A stretch of DNA of 64,000 bases from JAAYCI01 sp964371725 (GTDB taxonomy: Bacteria > Bacillota > Clostridia > Oscillospirales > Ruminococcaceae). The stretch lies in the NCBI GenBank assembly GCA_964371725.1, contig CAYJNQ010000007.1, positions 16,860 through 80,859 on the forward strand, written 5' to 3'. The notes beneath the pieces are model-generated. The model was not told the origin of the DNA. It searched no databases and was given only the letters and a program-made list of their open reading frames with translations. Shown here piece by piece: positions 19,934-28,774 of the stretch; within the stretch, counting starts at the first letter, position 1; every line of letters starts with the position of its first letter. A program made the translations under genes and the position numbers.

Positions 19934-21328
19934 TCAGTGCGTGAAACCATGCACTTTGTTCTTGGGGGTTTCCCCATTTAAAACACGCGCTTTCGACAAC
20001 TGCTCAATGGCCTGTTTAAAATCTTCGGCGAACTCTTCAGCCATATTCATGCCAAAATCGGCGCGCACCACATAGCGTTGAATGGTTGTATCTTGCAAAT
20101 TTTCGGGCAGGGGATAGGCCGGCACCTGCCAGCCTTTCATCTGTAAGCGGTCGGCTAAATCATAGAGTGTCCACGCCACATTGGCGCTATTTTTCAGGCG
20201 ATAGCACACAATGGGCAAATGTTCTGCGCGGTTGAGCATTTCAAATAGGCCTGTGCGTTCCACCTCTGATGCCAAAAAAGTGGCCACTTCATGAGTTTTT
20301 TGGTGAATCTCTTTATATCCGTTGAAGCCGAAGCGCACAAAGCTGTAGTATTGGCCAATGATTTGTGCGGCAGAGCGGCTGAAGTTGATGGCCATTGTGG
20401 GCATCTCGCCGCCCAGATAGCTTACCTTGAACACGAGCTCTTCCGGCAAAAATTCGGCATCGCGCCACAGAACCCAGCCGATTCCGGGGTATACCAGGCC
20501 ATATTTGTGCCCTGAAGTGTTGATGGACACCACATTTTCCAGGCAGAAATCCCACTTAAGGTGCGGTTCCATAAAGGGTGCATACATGGCTCCGGAAGCG
20601 CCGTCTACATGAATGGGAACTGAAATTTTGGCATTTTTATTGTACTCCGAAAGCACTTTGTCTAAGGCCTCAATGTTGTCGTACTCGCCTGTGTAGGTGA
20701 TGCCCATGATACCTACTACACCGATGGTATAATCATCGACGTACTCGAGGATGCGTTTTGCATCAAGATGCATCTGTGTGGTCTCCATGGGAACCGTGCG
20801 CATTTCAATGTCCCAGTAGACACAAAATTTTTCCCAACAAACTTGGTACCCGGAGGAGATGACCAAATTTGGGTTTTTGGCTTTCACATCGATGCCGGCA
20901 GCAGCCGCTCTTTTGCGCCAGCGGAATTTCATGGCCATACCGCCAAGCATACACGCCTCACTGCTTCCCACGGTGCTGGTTCCCATAAACTTTGCCTGTC
21001 TTGGCGCGTGCCATAAATCGGCCAAAATATTGACGCAGCGATTTTCCAATTCTGCCGTGCGGGGGTATTCGCTTTTGTCTATGGCATTTTTTTCAAGTGT
21101 TTCGCCCATGAGGCGTGTGGCCTCTTCTTCCATATAGGTTTGGCAAAAAGTGGCCAAATTTTGCCTTGCCACACCCTCATCCAGAAGCTCGTCTTTCACA
21201 AGGCGATAAGCAATACGTGGTTCCAGTGGTTCCTTTGCCAATTGATATTTGGGAATATCTTGTGTCTCTGCTCGGGTGCCGAAGATGGGCCTGAGAAAGC
21301 GGTCACTTTCATTTCTTTCAAACAACAT
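19934..21328 (-). CDS. gadB: Glutamate decarboxylase
   Basis: This PLP enzyme decarboxylates glutamate to GABA, consuming a proton. The ATG at 21326-21328 is preceded by AGGAGG at eight bases; length is 464 residues, close to the E. coli enzyme at 466. The PLP-binding lysine is K275 in SGHKYGLVYPG, and the cofactor region VDGASGAMYAPF precedes it. The N-terminus has the conserved LFERNESDRFLRPIFGTR-like start. It lies 12 bases downstream of a glutamate/GABA antiporter, so the two make the standard cytoplasmic acid-resistance and GABA-export system. The C-terminus NGETPKNKVHGFTH matches the pH-responsive tail with a penultimate-type histidine known in GadB. Confidence 0.97.
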   Translation of the reverse strand: MLFERNESDRFLRPIFGTRAETQDIPKYQLAKEPLEPRIAYRLVKDELLDEGVARQNLATFCQTYMEEEATRLMGETLEKNAIDKSEYPRTAELENRCVNILADLWHAPRQAKFMGTSTVGSSEACMLGGMAMKFRWRKRAAAAGIDVKAKNPNLVISSGYQVCWEKFCVYWDIEMRTVPMETTQMHLDAKRILEYVDDYTIGVVGIMGITYTGEYDNIEALDKVLSEYNKNAKISVPIHVDGASGAMYAPFMEPHLKWDFCLENVVSINTSGHKYGLVYPGIGWVLWRDAEFLPEELVFKVSYLGGEMPTMAINFSRSAAQIIGQYYSFVRFGFNGYKEIHQKTHEVATFLASEVERTGLFEMLNRAEHLPIVCYRLKNSANVAWTLYDLADRLQMKGWQVPAYPLPENLQDTTIQRYVVRADFGMNMAEEFAEDFKQAIEQLSKARVLNGETPKNKVHGFTH

Positions 21329-21340
21329 ATGCAAAACCTC

Positions 21341-22957
21341 CTATTTTTGAGGTGCATCAGATGTAGATGCATCCTTTTTCCGATTTGTTCGTTTTTGTGC
21401 AATGGCATGTTCTCCGCGTGCAAACAAGGGCACAAATTTATTTTGTTCATGATGTTTTAAACGTGTGTGCTGATAGTTTGGGTCGGAATGGTGGCGACCA
21501 TAGAATTCGTAAATAAGGAACGGCAAAACCACCACCACCACAAAACTGATGGCCAAAATGCTGAGATAGGTACCATCTTCACCACCGGCAAGGCTAGAGG
21601 GTGGTACAAAGCTGATGCCCAGTGCCACAATGGAAGTGAGCAAGCCGACAATAGCTACGACGTATTTAAAGCCGGTGCCCCCGGGAACATTGTAGCTTCG
21701 TTTGATATCCTTGCGCCGAATCATGCGGATATAAGCTAGGAACATTAGTACATATCCCACAATGTAGATGACCACGGTAAGAGAAATTGCCGTGAGAAAA
21801 GAGAGGTTGTTGCCGCCGCCACCCAAGGTGAGCACCAAGGCCCACACGGTTACCACAAGCCCTTGCACAAGCACCAGTGGTACCGGCACATTTTTCTTAT
21901 TCGTTTTTGTAAATACCTTGGGCAGCAACCCTTTTTGTGCGGCTGCAAACATTCCACGGGAAGGGCCTACTACCCAGCTGCTCACCTCTGCTATCACGCC
22001 CAGTGCCAACATGGCCGCCACCACGCGCGCAGCCCAGCCAAGCGAAGAATCGAAGTGGGTAAAGAGCGTTTGAAAGGTTTGTACAACACCCGAAGACAGG
22101 CTGAGCTCGCTTTGCGGAATTACCGCAGCCACAGTGACACCACCCACCGTGTTGAGCACAATGGCCACCACCACCAAAATAATCATGGCCAGGGGATAGT
22201 TTCGGCTTGGGTTTTGCAATTCGTTGATATGCGAAGCCGAAGCCTCCACGCCCATATAGGCCAATATGAACGAAACAAACACCACAAGCGTGGAAATCTG
22301 GCTAAAGTCCGGCACGAAGGCCGAAGGCGTGAAGCTGATTTGCAACGGGTTTCCACCCACAATGTAGGCAAGGCCGAGTGCGAACAAAATTACAGCCGGG
22401 ATGACGATGCCCACAATAAAGCCCACTTTGGCAAGGCGAGCCGTAAAGCGCGTGCCAAACAACTGCGAAAAGGTGACGAGCCAAAACACAACCAAAACAC
22501 CGATAAGTTTCACAACGGGATTTGTGTTGAGTGCATCGAAATTCAAAACAGAAGCCAGTGCCCCTAATATAAAGTATATCATAGTTACAAAGCCAACGGT
22601 AATTTGAAACCATTGGAAAAAGATGGCGGCAAAACCGAAGCGTTCTCCCAGCATGCCACTAACCCAGGCAAAAATCCCCCCCTCTTCCCAGCCTTTCACC
22701 GTGGCCATTTCCGCTGCGCACAGGGCCACCGGTAAAAACCACAAAAAACCACCGAGCAGTAAAAAGAACACAAGCTGCAAGCCGCTTGTGGCAAAGGTGG
22801 GGTATTCGTACACGGTCATAACCATACTGGCTGTCATAGCAAAAAAACCAAAAAGAGTGAGCTTTCCGGCTACACCTTTTGCGGTTGTTTTGCCCACAGT
22901 GGCTGCATACTCACTTGCAGAAAGCTGTTCGGGCGAAATGGTTTGTCCATTGTTCAT
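21341..22957 (-). CDS. gadC: Glutamate/GABA antiporter
   Basis: A 538-residue APC-superfamily transporter with about 12 hydrophobic helices. The ATG at 22955-22957 has GAAAGGAG upstream; an in-frame extension to 23044 is not preferred. The N-terminal helix carries FGFFAMTASMVMTVYEYP, followed by CAAEMATVKGWEEGGIFAWV, matching GadC. The cytoplasmic C-terminus is rich in His, Arg and Lys (RHHSDPNYQHTRLKHHEQNK), like the C-plug that blocks GadC at neutral pH. It exchanges external glutamate for internal GABA and is transcribed directly ahead of gadB. Confidence 0.95.
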   Translation of the reverse strand: MNNGQTISPEQLSASEYAATVGKTTAKGVAGKLTLFGFFAMTASMVMTVYEYPTFATSGLQLVFFLLLGGFLWFLPVALCAAEMATVKGWEEGGIFAWVSGMLGERFGFAAIFFQWFQITVGFVTMIYFILGALASVLNFDALNTNPVVKLIGVLVVFWLVTFSQLFGTRFTARLAKVGFIVGIVIPAVILFALGLAYIVGGNPLQISFTPSAFVPDFSQISTLVVFVSFILAYMGVEASASHINELQNPSRNYPLAMIILVVVAIVLNTVGGVTVAAVIPQSELSLSSGVVQTFQTLFTHFDSSLGWAARVVAAMLALGVIAEVSSWVVGPSRGMFAAAQKGLLPKVFTKTNKKNVPVPLVLVQGLVVTVWALVLTLGGGGNNLSFLTAISLTVVIYIVGYVLMFLAYIRMIRRKDIKRSYNVPGGTGFKYVVAIVGLLTSIVALGISFVPPSSLAGGEDGTYLSILAISFVVVVVLPFLIYEFYGRHHSDPNYQHTRLKHHEQNKFVPLFARGEHAIAQKRTNRKKDASTSDAPQK

Positions 22958-23122
22958 GTTGATTCTCCTTTCTCTGATGCGACGGGGCAAATGAGAGCTT
23001 TGTGCTTCCCGCCTCTCTGTGTGAAAAAGGTATACGGAAATCACTTTGTCATTTGCTGGTTTGATTGTAGCGCATAGAGAAAAGGAAGAATGGCACTTTT
23101 TGTCAAAAGAGCTGTTTGTGCA

Positions 23123-23166
23123 TAAAAAAAACGGAACTATTTCAAGATTCTCGTGAAACAGTTACG
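23123..23166 (-). terminator. Terminator downstream of the MalK-type fragment
   Basis: On the minus strand GTAACTGTTTCA and TGAAATAGTTCC form an imperfect stem ending in eight T. Confidence 0.7.
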
Positions 23167-23180
23167 TTCTCTGATTCGTG

Positions 23181-23540
23181 TTATTTTTGAACTCTGGTGC
23201 CATTCTCGGCATGAAACAGGTGGGCTTTACCTCGGCGAACGGACATTCGAACGGTTGCATCGCTATCTAAATCCTTCGTAAGCCCCGGTATCAGGCTCAC
23301 ACCGTTTTTATCTTCGGTTTTTATATGAATCAAGGTTTCAGGCCCCAAACGCTCTAGATATCGAACTTGCCCCGGCCAAGAGAACAAGGGTTCCCCTTCA
23401 TCCACAAACAGGTGGTCCGGGCGCACGCCCAAAACATATTCGCCATCTTCTAAACGCGCCTTTAAATATCTATCGTCGCGCAGAATAGTACCGAAATTAA
23501 GTTGCCCTGCTTTACCGTCTGAAAAGTTTGCTCTGGTCAT
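23181..23540 (-). pseudogene. Orphan C-terminal TOBE domain of a MalK/UgpC-type ABC ATPase
   Basis: A 119-codon frame that matches only the C-terminal regulatory part of carbohydrate ABC ATPases: GEYVLGVRPDHLFVDEGE, then a YLERLGPETLIHI strand and HLFHAENGTRV at the end, as in the OB-fold TOBE domain. No Walker A, signature or Walker B region is found upstream; the preceding 200 bases carry stops in all relevant frames. There is no convincing ribosome site before the first ATG. A terminator remains downstream. The simplest reading is the remnant of a deleted MalK-like gene; a free-standing sugar-sensing domain is less likely. Confidence 0.7.
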
Positions 23541-23673
23541 AGATTGCTTATGAACACAGGGAACGCTCTTTCACAAAAATCATCTTGCCATATTACGCCA
23601 AGTGCATATATACAAAAGGTTTTTCTTGAGCAAATTCATCACAATGATGGGGGCTCTCCCCTTCTTTTCCACC

Positions 23674-23706
23674 AAAAAAAACGCACCCGTTTTGGGTGCG
23701 TTTTTT
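23674..23706 (-). terminator. Terminator of the 24-kb lipoprotein gene
   Basis: ACGCACCC and GGGTGCGT form a perfect stem with A-run and T-run on the two sides, so it can act on either strand. Confidence 0.85.
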
Positions 23707-23743
23707 GGTTTCTATGGCCATGCCATGGCCGTGTGTGAGTCTA

Positions 23744-24679
23744 TCAAGTGGAGCCGTAATACTGGGTATCAAAGCTGTCTCCGGCCCCGGTGCCTCCGTT
23801 CACATCATAGTAACTGCCCGTAACCATGTCGTTCATATCGACTACTTCTATAATATAGCGATTGCCGCTTTGTATTAGGTTGAGCGAATCGCTTACATAT
23901 AAAGGCATTTGATAAAATTCGGCAACCGTACCATCCTCCAGTTCCACATTCACATCATAATAGACACCGTCTTCTATTCTAAGTCCCACAGCATTTCCTG
24001 CATACAACATCTCTGTACCCAAATGGTTTTCGCCCCAGCTTGGGTCGTCACTGGGGCTCATGTAAAGTTGTGTCACATCTTCAGGAAGGCCATTGCCAAA
24101 GCTGACTTCTGGCCCATTTCTTTCCTCGCTGCCGGACGCCTCATCTGAAAGAGTTGCCGTGATTTCAGTAAAAAAGCCACCGTCTGCAGAATAGTGCTCA
24201 AGGGTTCCGCCGTTTTCGTTTGTAAATACCAAGGTTTCGTTCGCATCTAAAACCAAACTTTTAAACTCGTAGATGTCTCCGGTTTCTCCTTGTAGCCGAA
24301 AATCAAAAACACCATTCCCTTGTGGCATCGTAAACGAAGTCTCTTCAAGTTTGCCCAAAACCCGGCTATCAAGTAAATCATCGCTCCAAACATTGGAACC
24401 ACTTTCCGTGATATAGGCATAGGAAATGGCCTGTTTGCTTTCATTGATCAAAAGGATTTCGTCGTTACCAAGGGTCGCATTTTCGTCTTCTTTGTCATTT
24501 TCAAAAACGAAACCGTTCTGCACATCGCCCACAGAATCGTTTTTCACAAAATCACTTTCCAGAAAATTGCCAACCACTTCTTGCAGCCCATTTTCGATAA
24601 AGGGAACAGAACTTATGCCACAAGCCGATAGCCCCAGCGTTAATAGGGCGGCCAAACCCAAAATCAAACATCTTTTCAC
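23744..24679 (-). CDS. Lipoprotein with two tandem copies of a small beta-rich domain
   Basis: A 311-residue lipoprotein with GTG start at 24677-24679 behind AGGAGG (seven-base gap). The signal peptide ends in LSAC. The mature part has an acidic linker followed by two related units: YAYITESGSNVWSDDLLDSR in the first and QLYMSPSDDPSWGENHLGTE in the second, each followed by a strand-rich stretch with GDIYEF or GTVAEFY. The repeated xLYxSPSxxxxWGxxxLG pattern occurs in many uncharacterised secreted bacterial proteins; I know no function. It has its own consensus promoter and a terminator. It is probably an envelope protein of unknown role. Confidence 0.82.
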   Translation of the reverse strand: MKRCLILGLAALLTLGLSACGISSVPFIENGLQEVVGNFLESDFVKNDSVGDVQNGFVFENDKEDENATLGNDEILLINESKQAISYAYITESGSNVWSDDLLDSRVLGKLEETSFTMPQGNGVFDFRLQGETGDIYEFKSLVLDANETLVFTNENGGTLEHYSADGGFFTEITATLSDEASGSEERNGPEVSFGNGLPEDVTQLYMSPSDDPSWGENHLGTEMLYAGNAVGLRIEDGVYYDVNVELEDGTVAEFYQMPLYVSDSLNLIQSGNRYIIEVVDMNDMVTGSYYDVNGGTGAGDSFDTQYYGST

Positions 24680-24730
24680 GGAAAATCCTCCTTGCTTAGG
24701 GTGGGGTTTTTAAAGTGAATTTTCACCAAA

Positions 24731-24759
24731 ATTATACCACAATTTGCCTTGTTTTTCAA
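24731..24759 (-). promoter_or_regulatory. Consensus promoter of the lipoprotein gene
   Basis: TTGAAA (24754-24759), 17 bases, TATAAT (24731-24736) on the minus strand. Confidence 0.7.
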
Positions 24760-24895
24760 GGCGGACTATACCGGGGGACAAAAAAGAACCAAGTAGCAAT
24801 AAAGTGCTATTTGTGATTTTTTGAACCTTTGCCGCTTAAAAAAATTTTTTCGACAAAACGTTTTTTTGTGCAGCCTTCTCTCGCTCATTTACCTC

Positions 24896-24923
24896 TTGCG
24901 TTTGTTTCTATTGATGGTATAAT
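24896..24923 (+). promoter_or_regulatory. Promoter of the purine operon
   Basis: TTGCGT (24896-24901), 16 bases, TATAAT (24918-24923), about 45 bases before purE. The leader is too short for a purine riboswitch. Confidence 0.65.
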
Positions 24924-24969
24924 AAAACGGGATTAAGGCCACATTTTTCGAAATCCAAAAGGAGGAAGC

Positions 24970-25461
24970 ATGAAGAAGGTAGCGATTTTGATGGGTAGTG
25001 ACAGTGATATGCCTGTGGTGCAAAAAGCCATCGATACATTGAAAAGTTTGGATGTTCCGGTGGAAGTGCACATCATGAGTGCCCACCGCACACCGCACGA
25101 GGTTTCAGAATTTGTTCAAAATGCGAAGGGGAACGGTTTTGGTGTTCTCATTGCCGCTGCCGGTATGGCAGCACATTTGGCAGGTGTTGTGGCAGCGCAC
25201 ACCTTGTTGCCTGTCATTGGTATCCCTTGTAAAGGTGGTGCTATGGATGGGTTGGATGCGCTGTTGTCTACCGTGCAAATGCCCCCGGGTATTCCGGTGG
25301 CAACGGTGGGGCTTGGAGCTGGGGCAAATGCCGCCTTGCTCGCTGCTCAAATTTTGGCCGTAAGCGATGAAGCCCTGGCCGGTCGTCTTTTGGAACATCG
25401 CACATCGATGACAGATGCCGTTTTAGAGAAAGATAAAAAATTGCAAGAGCAATTGTCTTGA
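24970..25461 (+). CDS. purE: N5-carboxyaminoimidazole ribonucleotide mutase PurE
   Basis: A 163-residue class I PurE that moves the carboxyl group of N5-CAIR to give CAIR in purine synthesis. It has the GSDSD loop at residues 9-13, the catalytic-histidine motif SAHRTP, and the glycine-rich AAAGMAAHLAGVVAAHT. ATG at 24970 sits behind AAAAGGAGG. It opens the purine operon. Class I PurE normally needs PurK to make N5-CAIR, and no purK is in this operon. Either purK is elsewhere or carboxylation is spontaneous. Confidence 0.97.
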   Translation: MKKVAILMGSDSDMPVVQKAIDTLKSLDVPVEVHIMSAHRTPHEVSEFVQNAKGNGFGVLIAAAGMAAHLAGVVAAHTLLPVIGIPCKGGAMDGLDALLSTVQMPPGIPVATVGLGAGANAALLAAQILAVSDEALAGRLLEHRTSMTDAVLEKDKKLQEQLS

Positions 25462-25515
25462 ATTTGAGCCGAAATGATTTATATTAAAGAGCCAAAAAGA
25501 AGGGAAGTAAAAAAC

Positions 25516-26232
25516 GTGGAAAAACGAGAGATGATTTACGAAGGAAAAGCAAAAAAGGTGTATGCTACCGAAGACGCAGCGCTTGTGATTGTGGATTATA
25601 AAGATGACGCCACGGCCGGAAACGGTGCCAAAAAGGGAACCATCGTGGGCAAGGGACCCATCAACAACCGAATGACAAACCACCTGATGAAGCTTTTAGA
25701 AAAAGAAGGGGTCCCCACCCATTTTGTGAAAGAGTTGTCGGAGCGCGAAACGCTTGTGAAAAGTGTTGCCATTGTGCCACTTGAGGTGATTGTGCGCAAC
25801 ATTGCCGCAGGCAGCCTTGCAAAACGGATTGGCTTGGAAGAAGGCACACCCATGAGCCGCACGGTTTTGGAATATTGCTATAAGGATGACGCATTGGGTG
25901 ACCCAATGGTGAACCATTACCATATCTTGGCCATGCAATGGGCCACGGAGGAAGAACTTGAAACCATTGCAAACTATGCATTTAAGGTGAACGATGTGCT
26001 CCGTAACTATTTGAAAGATGCCAATATTGATTTAATAGACTTTAAACTGGAGTTTGGGAAAACAGCCGACGGCACCATTGTGCTGGCCGACGAAATTTCG
26101 CCTGATACCTGCCGTTTTTGGGATAGCAATACGCACGAAAAGTTGGATAAAGACCGTTTCCGCCGCGATATGGGTGGTGTAGAGGATGCCTATAAAGAAG
26201 TGATGAAACGCCTTCTGGGAGAAGCACAATGA
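25516..26232 (+). CDS. purC: SAICAR synthase PurC
   Basis: PurC joins CAIR with aspartate using ATP. The GTG at 25516 with AAGGGAAG upstream gives a 238-residue protein starting MEKREMIYEGKAKKVY, the normal N-terminus; an ATG at 25474 lies before the ribosome site. Conserved blocks are YEGKAKKVY, VPLEVIVRNIAAGS and ADEISPDTCRFWD. It follows purE by 54 bases and overlaps purF by ATGA. Confidence 0.97.
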   Translation: MEKREMIYEGKAKKVYATEDAALVIVDYKDDATAGNGAKKGTIVGKGPINNRMTNHLMKLLEKEGVPTHFVKELSERETLVKSVAIVPLEVIVRNIAAGSLAKRIGLEEGTPMSRTVLEYCYKDDALGDPMVNHYHILAMQWATEEELETIANYAFKVNDVLRNYLKDANIDLIDFKLEFGKTADGTIVLADEISPDTCRFWDSNTHEKLDKDRFRRDMGGVEDAYKEVMKRLLGEAQ

Positions 26233-27692
26233 ATTCTGCGCCGAATGGCTTTGAGAAACCCCATGAGGAATGCGGCGTGCTGGGGTTATATGACCGCGGA
26301 GACCTCGACGATGTGGCAAGGCTGTGCTATTATGGGCTCTATGCCTTGCAACACCGTGGACAGGAGAGCTGCGGTATTGCTGTTAATGACCGTGGTGTTG
26401 TCACAAATCACCGCGATATCGGCCTTGTCAATGAGGTGTTTCAAGAGCAGACTTTGCAAGCTCTCGGCCATGGGCAGATTGCATTGGGGCATGTGCGCTA
26501 CGCTACCACTGGGCGAAGCCATCGCGCCAATGCGCAGCCTTTGGTCTCTACCCACATCAAGGGTACCATGACCGTTGCCCACAATGGAAATCTGACCAAC
26601 GCCTCGGAGCTGCGCCGGGAAAAAGAGTTGCAAGGCGGTATTTTTCATACCACCAGCGATACGGAAGTGATTGCCTATACCATCACAGAGGCCCGGCTTA
26701 CCGTGCCCAGCATCGAGCGCGCCGTGGAAATGGCCATGTATAAGCTCAGCGGCGCCTACTCCCTTTTGGTGATGAGTCCACGCAAGCTTGTGGCCGCCCG
26801 AGACCCACATGGCTTCCGCCCACTATGTATGGGGAAAATAGGAAACAGCATCGTTTTTGCCAGCGAATCTTGTGCCCTCAACGCCATTGGCGCCACTTTT
26901 GAGCGCGACATTCTGCCGGGCGAAATTGTTTGTGTAACAGAAGACGGCATCGAAAGCATTCAAACACACACGGGCGGCCCCTCGTCTATGTGCGTGTTTG
27001 AGTATGTCTATTTTGCGCGCCCCGATTCTGTTATTGAGGGGGTTTCCGTTCACGAGGCACGCCTGCGCGCCGGTGAGCAATTGGCGCTGGAACATCCGGT
27101 GGAGGCCGATGTTGTCATCGGCGTGCCGGATAGCGGCATCGATGCCGCCATCGGCTATGCCAGGCAAAGCGGCATTCCCTATGACATGGGTTTTTTGAAA
27201 AACAAATACATCGGCCGCACCTTTATTGCTCCCACGCAAAGTAGGCGAGAAAACGATGTACGCATCAAATTGACCCCCATCTCCTCCACGGTAAAGGGCA
27301 AACGCGTGGTGATGGTGGACGATTCGATTGTGCGCGGCACCACAAGTTTAAAAATTATTCGCTTGCTTCGAGAGGCCGGCGCAAAAGAAGTACATGTCCG
27401 TTTGTCGTGCCCACCGTTTCTTTACCCCTGCTACTTTGGCACAGACATAGACTCGAGTGAAAATTTAATCGCGTATAATCACAGCATTGAGGAAATTCGG
27501 GAAATCATTGGGGCCGACACGCTCGGCTATCTTTCTATTGACATATTAAACAATTTAGCACCGGAATGTTCCCTTGGTTTTTGTGATGGCTGCTTTAGCG
27601 GTCGATATCCCATTGCACCACCTGCGCAGCAACAAAAAAGTAAATTCGAGCAAAAGCTTGGGGATGAGGCCCAGTCGTCCGGCAGGGATTGA
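26229..27692 (+). CDS. purF: Amidophosphoribosyltransferase PurF
   Basis: PurF makes phosphoribosylamine from PRPP and glutamine, the first committed step of purine synthesis. The start overlaps the purC stop (ATGA). Cys15, in the EECGVLG motif, is the predicted N-terminal nucleophile after removal of a 14-residue propeptide, as in the B. subtilis type. The PRPP motif VVMVDDSIVRGTTS is present, and C-terminal cysteines (FCDGCFSG) fit the [4Fe-4S] cluster of this type. Length is 487 residues. End-product inhibition by purine nucleotides is known for the family. Confidence 0.97.
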   Translation: MNSAPNGFEKPHEECGVLGLYDRGDLDDVARLCYYGLYALQHRGQESCGIAVNDRGVVTNHRDIGLVNEVFQEQTLQALGHGQIALGHVRYATTGRSHRANAQPLVSTHIKGTMTVAHNGNLTNASELRREKELQGGIFHTTSDTEVIAYTITEARLTVPSIERAVEMAMYKLSGAYSLLVMSPRKLVAARDPHGFRPLCMGKIGNSIVFASESCALNAIGATFERDILPGEIVCVTEDGIESIQTHTGGPSSMCVFEYVYFARPDSVIEGVSVHEARLRAGEQLALEHPVEADVVIGVPDSGIDAAIGYARQSGIPYDMGFLKNKYIGRTFIAPTQSRRENDVRIKLTPISSTVKGKRVVMVDDSIVRGTTSLKIIRLLREAGAKEVHVRLSCPPFLYPCYFGTDIDSSENLIAYNHSIEEIREIIGADTLGYLSIDILNNLAPECSLGFCDGCFSGRYPIAPPAQQQKSKFEQKLGDEAQSSGRD

Positions 27693-27733
27693 GGTGTATC
27701 CACTTGGAATTTTTCTCATTAAAGGAGCAAACT

Positions 27734-28774
27734 ATGCAAAAAAGTGCCAGCGACCGGTATAAGGCGGCCGGTGTGGATGTCAATGCCGGATATGAAGCAG
27801 TTCATCGTATGAAGTCTCATGTGGCAAGAACACAAATTCCCGGAGTGATGGGTGGCCTCGGCGGCTTTGGTGGCTTATTCGCTCCCGACTTGACGGGTCT
27901 TGAAAAACCGGTGCTTGTTTCCGGGGCAGATGGTGTGGGAACCAAATTAAAGTTGGCCTTTCTACTGGATAAGCACAACACCGTTGGCATCGATTGTGTG
28001 GCTATGTGTGTCAATGACATTTTGTGTAGTGGTGCGCGCCCTTTGTTTTTTCTCGACTACATTGCCTGTGGTAAAAATAACCCTGCATGTATTGAGCAAA
28101 TTGTGGCCGGTGTTGCCGAAGGATGTGTCCAAGCGGGCTGTGCACTCCTCGGCGGTGAAACAGCTGAAATGCCCGGTTTTTATCCGGAGGATGAGTACGA
28201 TCTGGCCGGTTTCTCTGTGGGAATTGTGGACGAAAAAAAAATGATTTCCACCAGCAATATGCAGGCCGGCGATGTGATTCTGGCACTGCCCTCTTCTGGC
28301 GTTCATTCGAATGGATTTTCTTTGATACGAAGCGTATTCAACATGGAAAATGAGAATAGTGTTATATATAATGTTTTTCCTGAATTGAATGGAACACTGG
28401 CAGATGCGCTTTTAACTCCCACAAAAGTTTATGTGAAAACGGTTTTGGAACTGCTTTCACAAGTTTCGGTTTCCGGCATTTGCCATATCACCGGCGGTGG
28501 GTTTTATGAAAACATTCCCCGTATGTTGCCACCGCATCTGGCCGCGCGCCTGTGCACAGACAGCATACCGCCCCAAGCACTTTTTTCACTCATTGCCACA
28601 ACCGGAGACATTCCTTCTGATGAAATGTTCCACACCTTCAACATGGGTGTGGGCATGTGTCTGGTTGTGCGGCCGGAAGATGTGTCTCGCTCTTTGGATA
28701 TTCTACGAAAAAATGGAGAAAACGCTTTTGTGTTGGGTGAAATTTGTTCCGGGGCACAGGAGGTGTTTTTGTGA
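27734..28774 (+). CDS. purM: Phosphoribosylformylglycinamidine cyclo-ligase PurM
   Basis: PurM closes FGAM to AIR using ATP. The ATG at 27734 follows AAAGGAG by six bases and gives 346 residues, the normal length; an upstream ATG at 27689 falls inside purF. Conserved blocks are SGADGVGTKLKLAF, GIDCVAMCVNDIL and GGETAEMPGFY. Its stop overlaps the purN GTG start, indicating translational coupling. Confidence 0.97.
   Translation: MQKSASDRYKAAGVDVNAGYEAVHRMKSHVARTQIPGVMGGLGGFGGLFAPDLTGLEKPVLVSGADGVGTKLKLAFLLDKHNTVGIDCVAMCVNDILCSGARPLFFLDYIACGKNNPACIEQIVAGVAEGCVQAGCALLGGETAEMPGFYPEDEYDLAGFSVGIVDEKKMISTSNMQAGDVILALPSSGVHSNGFSLIRSVFNMENENSVIYNVFPELNGTLADALLTPTKVYVKTVLELLSQVSVSGICHITGGGFYENIPRMLPPHLAARLCTDSIPPQALFSLIATTGDIPSDEMFHTFNMGVGMCLVVRPEDVSRSLDILRKNGENAFVLGEICSGAQEVFL

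Noticed and set aside
24760..24969. Purine riboswitch before purE
   Set aside because: The promoter at 24896-24923 leaves only about 40 bases of leader and no purine aptamer pattern is visible.
28744..28774. Possible frameshift at the purM-purN junction
   Set aside because: The overlap is a normal GTGA coupling with a ribosome site inside purM; both proteins are full length.
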